DNA of 64,000 nucleotides from Pandoraea sp. PE-S2T-3 (GCF_002179965.1 NZ_NGUQ01000018.1:372001-436000), one strand, 5' to 3'. Positions 25,235-33,986 are shown, counted from the stretch's first letter. Numbers and translations are program-made. Notes: a model not told the origin generated them from the sequence alone.

Positions 25235-25897
25235 TCAGACGTGGCGGGCGCGTCGTCCGATCACGGTCTCCAGACGCCGCCCCACGCTGGCCAGCACCAC
25301 ACTGCTGACCCAGTAGAGCAACGCCGTGGTGCCGAGCACTTCGACGTAAGCAAAGGTATTGGCGGTGAGCAGATTGCTCTGGTAGGTCATCTCCGGCAGG
25401 CTCATCACCGAGAAAATGGCCGAGTCCTTGAACATCATGATCACGAGGCTGGTCGTCGGCGGCACGAGAAAGCCGAACAACTGCGGCGCGACGATGTGGC
25501 GCTGCGTCTGCCAGTACGTCATGCCGAGAGAGAGCGCCGCATGGGTCTGGCCACGCGCCACACTGCGCAATGCGGCGCGCAGGATTTCGCAGAAATAACC
25601 GCCGGTGTAGAACGCCGTGCACCCCACTGCGACCGTCATTGCCGATGCGCCGATGCCGAGCTTGGGCAGCCCGAAGAACGACAGGTAGACGAGAATCAGG
25701 TAAGGAATGTTGCGCACCAGTTCCACGTAGGCGAGCGCCACGGGCTTGAGCAACGTGCGGGATTGCGTGGCATACGCGGCCACGATGCCGATCAGAATGC
25801 CCATCGGAATGCCGATCACGCTGACCAGCGCGCTGACGCGCAGCCCTTCCAGCAAGACCGGGACAGCGTCTCTGACGATGGTGAAATCAATGACCAT
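25235..25897 (-). CDS. Amino-acid-type ABC transporter permease (second of pair)
   Basis: A 220-residue inner-membrane permease of the HisMQ/GltK type. It has five predicted helices and the cytoplasmic EAA-like loop GGYFCEILRAALRSVARGQTHAALSLGMTYWQTQRHIVAPQ, which contacts the ATPase. The start overlaps the end of the preceding permease gene by 11 nt. It is expected to pair with that permease as a heterodimer. A 44-nt gap separates it from the ureohydrolase gene. Confidence 0.93.
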   Translation of the reverse strand: MVIDFTIVRDAVPVLLEGLRVSALVSVIGIPMGILIGIVAAYATQSRTLLKPVALAYVELVRNIPYLILVYLSFFGLPKLGIGASAMTVAVGCTAFYTGGYFCEILRAALRSVARGQTHAALSLGMTYWQTQRHIVAPQLFGFLVPPTTSLVIMMFKDSAIFSVMSLPEMTYQSNLLTANTFAYVEVLGTTALLYWVSSVVLASVGRRLETVIGRRARHV

Positions 25898-26567
25898 GGG
25901 GCAGCATCCTCGACACCCGGCGTTCGCACATGCGCGACGCTGCCGAGATGCAGAACAGAATGACGAAGTACACCGCTGCGGTGACCGCGAACACTTGCAA
26001 CGGCAGATCGGTTTGCAATGTCGCGTTGCGCGCCACGGTGGCCAGCTCGGGCACGGCGATGATCGACATCAGCGACGACGCCTTGAGCAGAATCGTGAAC
26101 TCGCTCGTGAGCGGCGGAATCGCCCGGTAGATCACCTGCGGCAGCAGCACGTGACGCCAGACGTACGGCGCGCGCATGCCCAGCGCATACGCGGCGGCAC
26201 GCTGCCCCGGCGAGATCGTGCCGAGCGCACCGCGCAGAATCTCCACGATGTAGGCGCTCGTGTTGCACGCCAGCGCGGCGATGCCTGCGGTGATCGGCGA
26301 GATCGAGATATCGAGCATCGCCGGCACCATGTAGTACGCGATCAGCATGTGAATCAGCGCTGGCGTGCCACGAATCAGACTCACCCACAACACCACGAAC
26401 GAGCGCACGGGCGCGAAGGGCGCGATGCGCGCAATCAGCAGCACGATGCCGAGCGCCATCCCGATCACGAACGCCACCGCCGACGCGCCGATGGTCACGG
26501 CCGTGCCCGAGACCACACCCTCGAGAAACGGGGCGATGACGCCGCTTTTATCGATCCAGTCCAGCAT
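25887..26567 (-). CDS. Amino-acid-type ABC transporter permease (first of pair)
   Basis: A 226-residue inner-membrane permease of the HisMQ type, with an EAA loop around TSAYIVEILRGALGTISPGQRAAAYALGMRAPYVWRHVLLPQ. The start MLDWIDKSG at 26567 follows the stop of the substrate-binding protein gene by 11 nt, and the frame upstream of it is merely the shadow of that gene. It overlaps the second permease gene by 11 nt. Topology and length are normal. Confidence 0.93.
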   Translation of the reverse strand: MLDWIDKSGVIAPFLEGVVSGTAVTIGASAVAFVIGMALGIVLLIARIAPFAPVRSFVVLWVSLIRGTPALIHMLIAYYMVPAMLDISISPITAGIAALACNTSAYIVEILRGALGTISPGQRAAAYALGMRAPYVWRHVLLPQVIYRAIPPLTSEFTILLKASSLMSIIAVPELATVARNATLQTDLPLQVFAVTAAVYFVILFCISAASRMCERRVSRMLPHGH

Positions 26568-26578
26568 GGCGGCGGCCG

Positions 26579-27430
26579 TCAGATCGCGCCAGCAGGCAGA
26601 TAGTTTTCGCGCGGCGTTTCCATCGGCGCGCCAAACCACTTCTTCTGCAAGACGGCCAGTTTGCCGCTCGCCCGGAACTCGTCGAGCGAGTCGTTGATGA
26701 ACTTGCGGATTTCGAGATCGTTGGGGTTGGCGACCCATGCGAGCAACTTGGGCTGACCGATTTCACCGGCGATGCGAAACACGTTGGGTTGCTTGCGCAT
26801 CTGCACGGCGGCGATGTTCGAGGGCATCAGCGCGACGTCCACGTTCTTGTTCGACAGCGCATTCGAGACATCCGGGTACGCCTGAAACAGCTTGGTCCCC
26901 GCGTAGCCCTTGCCGGTCTTTTCTTTCAGTTCTTTCTCGAACTCGTCGGCGACCGGCTGGGACGATGAGCCCATCTGCGTGCCCACGGTCTTGCCGCCGA
27001 TGTCCATGTCGCGTTTGATCGACGTGTCGTCGGCGCGCACCATCAGCACCGAGCGCACGACACCCACCGGCTGGCTGAACGCAAAGCGCTTGGCGCGCTC
27101 GGGCGTGATGCCCACGCTCGTCGCGACGAAGTCGAACTTGTGCGACATCAGGCCCGGCAGCAAGCCTTGGAACGGCAGATTCATCTGTTCGAGCTTCACG
27201 CCGAGTTTGGCGGCCATCAACTCGAGCACGTCGTGACCGTAGCCGACCACCTGCCCGTTTTCGACATATTCGAACGGCTCATACGCCGCTTCCGTGCCGA
27301 CGGTGAGCTTGCCGCGCTTCTTGATGTCGGCCAGCGTGCCGCCCTCGGCAAACGCCAGCGTCGGCAGCGCGAACACCGCGCCCGAGGCAAGCGTCGCCTT
27401 CACAAAGGATCTTCTGGACCAGGTCTTCAT
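26579..27430 (-). CDS. Family 3 substrate-binding protein of ABC transporter, Tat-type signal
   Basis: A 283-residue periplasmic binding protein of the polar amino acid (SBP_bac_3) family. The body begins TLADIKKRGKLTVGTEAAYEPFEYVENG, and the conserved FDFVATSVGITPERAKRFAFSQP follows. The signal peptide contains SRRSFVKA, a good twin-arginine motif, and ends LAFA-EG; Tat export is unusual for this family, most of which use Sec. GAGG lies eight bases before the ATG. It is the first gene of a six-gene operon (binding protein, two permeases, ureohydrolase, ATPase, RidA-like). The operon is divergent from a LysR gene with dyads in between. The ligand is probably a guanidino acid or arginine-like molecule. 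Confidence 0.93.
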   Translation of the reverse strand: MKTWSRRSFVKATLASGAVFALPTLAFAEGGTLADIKKRGKLTVGTEAAYEPFEYVENGQVVGYGHDVLELMAAKLGVKLEQMNLPFQGLLPGLMSHKFDFVATSVGITPERAKRFAFSQPVGVVRSVLMVRADDTSIKRDMDIGGKTVGTQMGSSSQPVADEFEKELKEKTGKGYAGTKLFQAYPDVSNALSNKNVDVALMPSNIAAVQMRKQPNVFRIAGEIGQPKLLAWVANPNDLEIRKFINDSLDEFRASGKLAVLQKKWFGAPMETPRENYLPAGAI

Positions 27431-27532
27431 AGCGTGCCTCGCGTTGTGGGGTGTTGTTGAATCTGTCCGGCCGTACGGGTCATGACGACCTCATGTCAGG
27501 GGCCTTGCAATTCACTGTATGCGGGCAAAAAG

Positions 27533-27580
27533 ATCATGAAAAATGATTTTTTTATTGGTATGGTTGCAAAAAACGTAACC
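27533..27580. promoter_or_regulatory. Divergent LysR operator region (two dyads)
   Basis: Two dyads lie in the AT-rich gap between the ABC operon and its LysR gene. One is ATCAT-N5-ATGAT (27533-27547, a perfect 15-bp T-N11-A type site). The other is GGTTGC-N7-GTAACC (27562-27580, one mismatch). The second is only 17 nt before the LysR start and would suit autorepression. Confidence 0.55.
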
Positions 27581-27597
27581 TTTCCAGGAACCGATTC

Positions 27598-28470
27598 ATG
27601 GCAGGACGGGACTTCAACGAACGGGACTTGCGCTCCCTGCGCATCTTCTGTGCCGTGGCGCAGGCCAACGGCTTCGCGGCGGCGGAAAAGCAGTTGAATA
27701 TGTCGAAGGCGTCGATCAGCCGTCACATCCGCGACGTGGAAGAGACGCTGGGCGCGCGGCTTTGCGAGCGCGGCCCATCGGGGTTCGTGCTCACCCACGC
27801 GGGCAAGGTGGCGCTGGAACTGGCGCGTGATGCGCTCAAGTCGCTGGAGCGGATTCGCCCCGAGATCGACGCGGTGCGTGGCGTGCTGTCGGGCACGTTG
27901 TCGATTGGCATGGTCGAGCACATCGTGTCGGATGTGGGGTGCCATATCCCCGAGGCATTGGCCGAATTCAAGGCGCAGGCGCCGGACGTCAAGGTCGAGC
28001 TCACGGTGATGACCTTCAACGAACTCGACCTCGCCTTGCGCGAGCGCCGGGTGCAGATCGCCATTCGGGGGATGTACCGGCGCGAAGCCGGCTTCAACTA
28101 CCAGCGGCTCTTTATCGAACGCCATCAGCTATTCGTGGCACGCCATCGCTTGCGCGATGCGAGCACCTTACCGCTTGTCTATCGCTCGCAGCCGTTCGTG
28201 CACGAGGCACTCAACACACTGGGGCTCACACGCGGCCCGGCGGCGTCGGGGCTGGAAGCCGTCGCAATGCTGGTGCTATCCGGGCATTACGTCGGGCTGT
28301 TGCCGCAGTATTACGCGTCACTGTTTTCGAAGCGGCACGCGCTCGTGCGGGTGCCCTCGGGGCCGGAGTACGAGAACACGATCAGCGCCATCACCGAAAC
28401 CTCACGGCCGCACACACGCGCGCTGGACTTGTTTCTGGAACTGCTCGCCCGCTTTCATCCGGACGAATGA
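27598..28470 (+). CDS. LysR-type regulator (divergent to guanidino-compound ABC operon)
   Basis: A 290-residue LysR regulator. The HTH region is DLRSLRIFCAVAQANGFAAAEKQLNMSKASISRHIRDVEETLG. The effector domain starts near residue 90 with GTLSIGMVEHIVSDVGCHIPEALAEF. The KASISRHIRDVE recognition helix is of the GcvA-like/OxyR-distant style seen in many proteobacterial catabolic regulators. AGGAA lies before the ATG. Its position opposite the ABC/ureohydrolase operon makes it the probable inducer-responsive activator of that operon. Confidence 0.9.
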   Translation: MAGRDFNERDLRSLRIFCAVAQANGFAAAEKQLNMSKASISRHIRDVEETLGARLCERGPSGFVLTHAGKVALELARDALKSLERIRPEIDAVRGVLSGTLSIGMVEHIVSDVGCHIPEALAEFKAQAPDVKVELTVMTFNELDLALRERRVQIAIRGMYRREAGFNYQRLFIERHQLFVARHRLRDASTLPLVYRSQPFVHEALNTLGLTRGPAASGLEAVAMLVLSGHYVGLLPQYYASLFSKRHALVRVPSGPEYENTISAITETSRPHTRALDLFLELLARFHPDE

Positions 28471-28479
28471 CGGCAGGCG

Positions 28480-28941
28480 TCAGACCGTCGGCGCGAATTG
28501 GCGGCGGTACTTCACGAACCCGCGTTTGATATCACCGGCAAACCCTGAGCGCTCGAAGAACCGGTGCGCCTCGGCCCGGGCGACGGAGCTGAGCAGCATC
28601 ATCTTCGAGCAGTGCTGCGCGAGACAGAATCGTTCGACTTCACAGAGCAGCGCACGGCCGACACCACTGCCACGGCACTGCGTATCGACCACGATGTTCT
28701 CGATGACGGCAAACGGTTGATCGGCATACATCGCGTCCGGGCAGACGGTGACGATCACCGTGCCGCGCACCATGCCATCCACGTCAGCGACGAAGAGCCG
28801 CGTGCGCGTGTCTTGTGCAAGCGCCTCGATTTGCGACGTCGTGACGTTCACCCTGTCGTCGTCGACCAATTGGCGATAGAGCGTCTGAAGGGCACCGCGA
28901 TCGGCGGGTGTGGCAATACGAACGAGCGGCGCGGAAGGCAT
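28480..28941 (-). CDS. GNAT family N-acetyltransferase
   Basis: A 153-residue GNAT acyltransferase. The acetyl-CoA-binding motif A is seen as VVDTQCRGSGVGRALLCEVERFC (Q/R-x-x-G-x-G pattern), with IENIVVD as the preceding strand. The C-terminal AEAHRFFERSGFAGDIKRGFVKYRR is typical. The substrate cannot be predicted. It is a single gene, convergent with the LysR gene on its left and 74 nt downstream of another LysR gene on the same strand, so it could be read through from there. Confidence 0.9.
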   Translation of the reverse strand: MPSAPLVRIATPADRGALQTLYRQLVDDDRVNVTTSQIEALAQDTRTRLFVADVDGMVRGTVIVTVCPDAMYADQPFAVIENIVVDTQCRGSGVGRALLCEVERFCLAQHCSKMMLLSSVARAEAHRFFERSGFAGDIKRGFVKYRRQFAPTV

Positions 28942-29015
28942 GACGGATCAATACGTGAACGGCAACACGAATAGCGAGAGCAGAGACGATACCGACCCGA
29001 TGTGACAATCGCCAC

Positions 29016-29924
29016 TCACTCTGCCCGATCGAACAGCGCGTATGACGTAATAGCCGGTGTCCGGGTGATTTGGGCAATCAGGCGCGACACCGCGAGCGAC
29101 GGCTCGAAGGTGCGGAAAACGGCAGAAATTTCAGAATGAATCGGCGGTCCGGCCAACGGCTTGAAGACCACGCCCGGAATCGCCGTCGCACCGACCAGCA
29201 CGTCCGGCACGATCGCCACGCCCTCGCCCAGCGCCACTTGCGAGAGCACCGCTACCAGCGAGCCGGGGGTCGTCGTGCCGACGGGCGTAAAGCCACCCCG
29301 TCGCGCCACTTCGTAGGTGCCCAGCGGTTGCTCGGGCACGATGAAGCGCTCGTTCTCCAACGCATCGGCATCGACGGCACCGGGCGGCGCGGCCAGTGCA
29401 TGACCGGCGGGCAACGCCACGCAAAAGCTGTCGCGAAACAGCACATGCGCGCGGTGGCGGGTATGCAGATTCATCGGCATGCGCAGCAGTGCAATGTCGA
29501 TACGGTTCTCGACAAGCATCATCGGCAACTCGCCCTGCGGGACTTCACGCGCGGTGACGATGACACCGGGCCACGCCTGCCGGAAGGCCGCGAGTTGCGA
29601 CTGCAAGACGCCGGAGAAGACGGCCGAGCCGGCATAGCCGATCTCCACCCGCCCGGTCTCGCCACGGCCCGCCCGCTGCCCCGCGAGTACGGCCCGCTCG
29701 GCTTGTGCAAGCACCTGTCGCGCTTCCAGCAAGAACATCTCTCCGGCCGGCGTCAGCCGCACGTCGCGTCGACTGCGCACAAATAGCTGCACGCCCAAAT
29801 CGCGCTCGATGTCCTGAATCTGCACGGTCAGCGTGGGTGCGGCAATGTCCAGCGCCTGTGCAGCGCGGCCGAAATGCAGCGTCTGGGCAAGCGTCACGAA
29901 GTAGCGAAAGTGCCGAAGTTCCAC
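29016..29924 (-). CDS. LysR-type regulator (divergent to heme-binding-like/MFS operon)
   Basis: A 302-residue LysR regulator. The N-terminus MELRHFRYFVTLAQTLHFGRAAQALDIAAPTLTVQIQDIERDLG and the following RSRRDVRLTPAG resemble the BenM/CatR-like branch in the first helix (MELRHFRYFV). The effector domain follows from residue 91. It is divergent from the HbpS-like/MFS pair and has a palindrome 73 nt upstream. Control of that pair is inferred. Confidence 0.9.
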   Translation of the reverse strand: MELRHFRYFVTLAQTLHFGRAAQALDIAAPTLTVQIQDIERDLGVQLFVRSRRDVRLTPAGEMFLLEARQVLAQAERAVLAGQRAGRGETGRVEIGYAGSAVFSGVLQSQLAAFRQAWPGVIVTAREVPQGELPMMLVENRIDIALLRMPMNLHTRHRAHVLFRDSFCVALPAGHALAAPPGAVDADALENERFIVPEQPLGTYEVARRGGFTPVGTTTPGSLVAVLSQVALGEGVAIVPDVLVGATAIPGVVFKPLAGPPIHSEISAVFRTFEPSLAVSRLIAQITRTPAITSYALFDRAE

Positions 29925-29996
29925 GAAGTCCTCATCGTTGGCAAGGGTTGCCCGCCATGCTACCGCGCCCGCCGTTCACCCGTCACCGTGCATTTC

Positions 29997-30013
29997 ATTA
30001 GGTTGAACCTAAT
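29997..30013. promoter_or_regulatory. Putative LysR operator (ATTAGGTTGAACCTAAT)
   Basis: A perfect 17-bp palindrome in the divergent gap, with a T-N11-A core (TAGGTTGAACCTA). It differs only at the central base from the core of the site at 12029-12045. Confidence 0.65.
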
Positions 30014-30132
30014 AACTTCGCCGCCGCCCGGCAATGACTCCCGCGCCCTCGCGTGATCGAATGACGACATTCGAATCGCCCACAACTAACGTCGCGCGTT
30101 CGCATGCTTTTGTCACCTTTGCAGGGAGTTTC

Positions 30133-30699
30133 ATGATGATGTCGATGTCCCGTTTCAACACGCTCAATACCACTAAGACCCGTCGTGCAGCACAAGCCAT
30201 TGCCGTGTCGATCGCCTTGTGCGCGGGCGCAGCCCCCCTCGTCGCGCGTGCCGCCGAACTGCCCACGCGCCCGGTGCTCACGCTCGACGCAGCCCAGAAC
30301 GTCATTCGCGCCGCGCAAACCAAAGCCGCAGCCGAAGGCTGGCCGTGCGTCATCTCGGTCGTCGATGCCGGCGGCCTGCCCATCGCGCTCGTGCGCATGG
30401 ACAACGCATCCGTCCCGGCGGGCGTCGATCTCGCACCGGGCAAGGCGCGTACCGCCGCCCTGTTCCGCCGCCCGAGCGGTGTGCTCGAAGATGCGCTGAA
30501 CGGCAGCCGGCGTGCCGTAGGCACAGCCCCCGGCTATGTGCTGATGCGCGGCGGTCTGCCGCTCGTGGTGAACGGCACGGTCGTGGGCGCCATTGGCGTG
30601 TCGGCCGACACGCCGCAGCACGACGAAGAAATCGCCAAGGCCGGTGTCGACGGCCTGACACAACCGGATAGCAACCATGGCAACGCCCAAGTCCGCTAA
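30133..30699 (+). CDS. Exported HbpS/GlcG-like (DUF336) heme-binding family protein
   Basis: A 188-residue exported protein. The signal peptide ends ALCAGAAPLVARA-AEL. The mature domain shows the HbpS/GlcG pattern: LTLDAAQNVIRAAQTKAAAEGWPCVISVVDAGGLPIALVRMDNA, then GKARTAALFRRPS and GLPLVVNGTVVGAIGVSADTPQHDEEIAKAGVDG. Some family members bind heme or degrade small molecules, and many have no known role. The ATG at 30133 has CAGGGAG upstream and gives the signal peptide; earlier in-frame starts would put 33 extra residues before it. Its end overlaps the MFS gene by 23 nt, so the two are coupled. Confidence 0.85.
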   Translation: MMMSMSRFNTLNTTKTRRAAQAIAVSIALCAGAAPLVARAAELPTRPVLTLDAAQNVIRAAQTKAAAEGWPCVISVVDAGGLPIALVRMDNASVPAGVDLAPGKARTAALFRRPSGVLEDALNGSRRAVGTAPGYVLMRGGLPLVVNGTVVGAIGVSADTPQHDEEIAKAGVDGLTQPDSNHGNAQVR

Positions 30700-32302
30700 T
30701 TCAGGCAGCGCCGCCACGTCGCCGGAAGGCTCGGCGACGGGCAGTCTCGCGCTGTTGCTGACGGCCTCGACCGGCTGCGCGATGACGGTGCTCGACACCA
30801 ACGTCGTCGGCGTGGTGCTGCCCACGATCTCCGCACAGTTGCATGCGAGCTTCGCCGACGTGCAGTGGGTCATCGGTGCCTATGTGCTGTGCTTCGCCGC
30901 GTTGTTGCTGCCCGCCGGGTCGATTGCCGACCGCTTTGGCCGCCGGCGGGTGTTTTTGTGCGGCATCGCCGGTTTCGCGTTGGCCTCGCTCGCGTGCGGT
31001 CTCGCGCCGACCGCGCAATGGCTCTATTTTTCTCGTGCCGCGCAGGGCGTCGGGGCGGCCTTCCTGCTCGCGCCCGCGCTCGCCATCATCGGTCATGGGT
31101 TTCATGAGAAAGAAGCCCGTGCCCGCGCATGGGGCTTGTGGGGCGCGGTGATGGGTCTGACGATGGTGCTCTCGCCGCTCATCGGCGGCATCATTGGCGA
31201 CACGTTGGGCTGGCGCTGGGCGTTTCACGTCAACGCGCCGATTTGTGCAGCGCTGGCGTTTGCCGTCGTGCGCATCGTGCCTGAATCGAAAGCGCAGGTG
31301 CAGCGCCCTGTCGACGTGCCCGGCATCGCGTTGTTTGCCTCGGCGATGTTCTGCGTGACATGGGCGTTCATCATCGGCCCCGCGCAGGGATGGACCAGCC
31401 CGGGCATTCTGCTGCGCATTGCGGCGGGCGGTGCGTTGTTCATCGTCTTCGCGATGGTGGAGCGCGCACGTGAGCATCCGATGCTCGACCTGTCGCTGTT
31501 CCGCTCGTGGCCTTTCGCCGGTGCCACGCTCGCCATGTTCTCTTACGCCGCGTGTGCGCAAGTGATGGCCTCGTTGTTGCCGCAGTTTCTCCAGAACGCT
31601 CGGGGCGAGTCGGTGCTGGGTGCCGGTATTGCGATGCTGCCGTTCGCCGTGGCGATGTTGCTGCTGCCGCAAGTGGGAAAGCGTCTGGCGGCATGGCTGC
31701 CGTCGTACCGGATTCTCGTGATCGGGTTGGGACTCACCGGCGTGGGCAATCTGGCGATGTCGTATGTGTCGTCGCAGGGTCTGGCCCATTCGACGTTATC
31801 GCTGATGCTCGCGATGTTCGTACTCGGCAGCGGCGGCGGTTTGCTCAACGGTGAAACGCAGAAGGCCATCATGGGCACGATTGCGCGCGAGCGCGCGGGC
31901 ATGGCCTCGGGCATCAGCACAACGTTCCGCTTCTCCGGGATCTTGCTCGGCTATACCGCGCTGGGCGCCGTCCTCACGGCGGGCGTGCATCGCAGCGTCG
32001 CGGCGCATTTGCCGCAAGTGCTGAGTGCAGCGCCGCTCGCTGCTGCTCACGACGTCGCCACCCGGCTCGATTTCGCCGATGCTATTTCGGCAGGCGACTT
32101 TGCGCAGGCACTGCATTTGTATCCCGCCGCACTCAACACCGCGTTGCTTGATGCCGGTCGGGTGGCGTACAGCAGCGGCTTCAGCGGCGCATTTCTTGCC
32201 GCTGGCATCTTTGCGTTCCTGTGTGCGCTGGCCGTGCAAATGAGCATGGGCCCCGCCGACGCGCGCGAGCGCCGGGGCGAGTCGGCGTCGGAGGCAGCGT
32301 GA
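30677..32302 (+). CDS. MFS transporter, DHA2 (14-helix EmrB/QacA) family
   Basis: A 541-residue drug:H+ antiporter-2 type permease. The early helix carries TVLDTNVVGVVLPTI (motif D1-like), the loop between helices 2 and 3 is GSIADRFGRRRVF (motif A), and helix 5 has LWGAVMGLTMVLSPLIGGIIGD (motif C, typical of exporters). About 14 hydrophobic segments are present. Such proteins extrude toxic compounds or metabolites. It overlaps the heme-binding-like gene and is convergent with a LysR gene 5 nt beyond its stop. No membrane-fusion partner is nearby, so it probably acts alone. Confidence 0.92.
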   Translation: MATPKSANSGSAATSPEGSATGSLALLLTASTGCAMTVLDTNVVGVVLPTISAQLHASFADVQWVIGAYVLCFAALLLPAGSIADRFGRRRVFLCGIAGFALASLACGLAPTAQWLYFSRAAQGVGAAFLLAPALAIIGHGFHEKEARARAWGLWGAVMGLTMVLSPLIGGIIGDTLGWRWAFHVNAPICAALAFAVVRIVPESKAQVQRPVDVPGIALFASAMFCVTWAFIIGPAQGWTSPGILLRIAAGGALFIVFAMVERAREHPMLDLSLFRSWPFAGATLAMFSYAACAQVMASLLPQFLQNARGESVLGAGIAMLPFAVAMLLLPQVGKRLAAWLPSYRILVIGLGLTGVGNLAMSYVSSQGLAHSTLSLMLAMFVLGSGGGLLNGETQKAIMGTIARERAGMASGISTTFRFSGILLGYTALGAVLTAGVHRSVAAHLPQVLSAAPLAAAHDVATRLDFADAISAGDFAQALHLYPAALNTALLDAGRVAYSSGFSGAFLAAGIFAFLCALAVQMSMGPADARERRGESASEAA

Positions 32303-32307
32303 TCGCG

Positions 32308-33156
32308 TTACGCCATCACCGTATGACGTAGAAAATCGGCCAGCACGCGTTGCGACGCCGATGCCGGACCGCCACCGTCGATCAACGCGATTTCCGACGG
32401 CGGTGGCGGGGGCAGCGTGTCGCATACCGTGTGATCGTCGAGCAGCGCACTCTCGGGCAGCACCGATACGCCGAGTCCTGACGACACCGCCGCCTGAATC
32501 CCCGTCAGGCTGTGACTGCCGAACGCAATGCGCCACGGCCGGTGCTGCGCATCCAGACTGCGAATGGCGCGCTGCCGATAGATGCATCCCTGTGGAAACA
32601 GCGCGAGCGGCACCGGGGCATCGGCAAAGGCCTGCGTCCCCGCATCGGCCGCTATCGCCCAGACCAATCGTTCGGGCCACGCGGCAAGACACTCCCCTTG
32701 TCCGGGCTCGCGTTTCACAAGCGCCAGTTCAAGATCACCCGACGCCAGCCGCTGACGCAGATCCGTACTCATCCCCGCCAGCACTTCGAGCCGGATATCC
32801 GGCTGCGCCCGCACAAACTGCGACAGGATGTCGGCCATGCGTCGCGCGTCGAAGTCTTCAGGCATGCCCACACGTACCGTCGTCACGCGGTTATCGCTCT
32901 CCATGGCATCGAGCGCCTCGGTCGAGATCGCCAGCAACTTGCGCGCATATTGCGCCAGCAACTCGCCATGCGGCGTGGGCGTGACCAGCACACCGGAGCG
33001 ATCACGCATCAGCAGTTGCCGACCCAAATCGTCTTCGAGACGGCGGATCTGCTGACTCACGGTCGACTGCGTGCGGTGCACCCGCTCGGCCGCGCGCGTG
33101 AAGCTGCCCTCGTCCACAACGGCGACGAGTGTTCTGAGCAAGCCAAGATCGAGCAT
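32308..33156 (-). CDS. LysR-type regulator (divergent to haloacid dehalogenase gene)
   Basis: A 282-residue LysR regulator with HTH MLDLGLLRTLVAVVDEGSFTRAAERVHRTQSTVSQQIRRLEDDLG, a perfect family match. The effector domain starts near residue 93 (VTTVRVGMPEDFDARRMADIL). A short poly-proline patch (LPPPPPS) near residue 245 is unusual and probably a surface loop. It is divergent from the dehalogenase/aldolase pair, with a TTATCGATAA palindrome between them. Confidence 0.9.
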   Translation of the reverse strand: MLDLGLLRTLVAVVDEGSFTRAAERVHRTQSTVSQQIRRLEDDLGRQLLMRDRSGVLVTPTPHGELLAQYARKLLAISTEALDAMESDNRVTTVRVGMPEDFDARRMADILSQFVRAQPDIRLEVLAGMSTDLRQRLASGDLELALVKREPGQGECLAAWPERLVWAIAADAGTQAFADAPVPLALFPQGCIYRQRAIRSLDAQHRPWRIAFGSHSLTGIQAAVSSGLGVSVLPESALLDDHTVCDTLPPPPPSEIALIDGGGPASASQRVLADFLRHTVMA

Positions 33157-33174
33157 GGCGGCACCATATTTACA

Positions 33175-33184
33175 TTATCGATAA
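33175..33184. promoter_or_regulatory. Palindrome in LysR/dehalogenase divergent gap (TTATCGATAA)
   Basis: A perfect 10-bp palindrome in an AT-rich 56-nt gap, 19 nt from the LysR start and 28 nt from the dehalogenase start. It is likely a LysR site or part of one. Confidence 0.4.
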
Positions 33185-33212
33185 GTGATGCATTTTAATT
33201 TAATTTCAAAAT

Positions 33213-33986
33213 ATGATGCAGTCGCCATACGCTGGCGGTGTTCCCATCGATAACGCGCGTCCCGCGCCACCCGCCATGTCCCTCTCGCTCAAGCAAAGCT
33301 CCCGGCCGCAATGGCTCACCTTCGACTGCTACGGCACCTTGATCCAATGGGATGAAGGCTTGCGCAATGCCGTCGAGCGCATTCTCGCGAGCAAGCCGGA
33401 TCACCGGATCGCCACGCGCGACCTGCTCGCGCGGTTCGATCATCACGAGCACCGGCTTGAGCAAACGCCGCCGTTCCAGCGCTTTCGCGACGTGGCCGGT
33501 GAAGGCTTGCGGCTCGCCCTGCAAGACCTCGGGCTGCAAGCCTCGCCGCAAGACATCGAAGTGCTGACCGGCAATATTTCGGCGATGCCGCCGTTCCCCG
33601 AAGTCGTCGCCACGCTGGCCGCACTCAAGGCGCGCGGCTACCGGTTGTGCATCGTCTCCAACACGGATGACGACATCATCGCGGGCAACGTAGCGCAGCT
33701 CGGCGGCCATATTGATCGCGTGATCACCGCGCAGCAGGCCGGGGCGTACAAACCGGACCGGCGCCTGTTCGACCACGCGCATGCGCAGCTCGGCGTGACG
33801 AAGGAGGATGTGGTGCATATCTGTGCCAGCCCGCATCTCGATCATGCGGCGGCACGCGACATCGGCTTCCGCTGCGTCTGGATCGATCGCGGCACGGGCC
33901 GTCAGCGCCTGCCCGATTACACGCCCGACGCCACACTTCCCACGCTCGACGCCGTGGTGCCATTATTCGACGGATGCGGCTGGTAA
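33213..33986 (+). CDS. Haloacid dehalogenase, type II (HAD superfamily)
   Basis: A 257-residue HAD hydrolase. The nucleophile motif is TFDCYGTLIQWDEG (Asp-x-Tyr-Gly-Thr as in L-2-haloacid dehalogenases). Motif II is CIVSNTDDD, the conserved Lys is in GAYKPDRRLF, and motif III is HICASPHLDHAAARDIG. The match to the type II group is good, but in catabolic operons these proteins may act on other 2-substituted acids or phosphoesters. The start is uncertain: 33213 and 33276 are both possible and neither has a clear ribosome binding site. The aldolase gene follows after 40 nt, suggesting an operon. Confidence 0.88.
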   Translation: MMQSPYAGGVPIDNARPAPPAMSLSLKQSSRPQWLTFDCYGTLIQWDEGLRNAVERILASKPDHRIATRDLLARFDHHEHRLEQTPPFQRFRDVAGEGLRLALQDLGLQASPQDIEVLTGNISAMPPFPEVVATLAALKARGYRLCIVSNTDDDIIAGNVAQLGGHIDRVITAQQAGAYKPDRRLFDHAHAQLGVTKEDVVHICASPHLDHAAARDIGFRCVWIDRGTGRQRLPDYTPDATLPTLDAVVPLFDGCGW

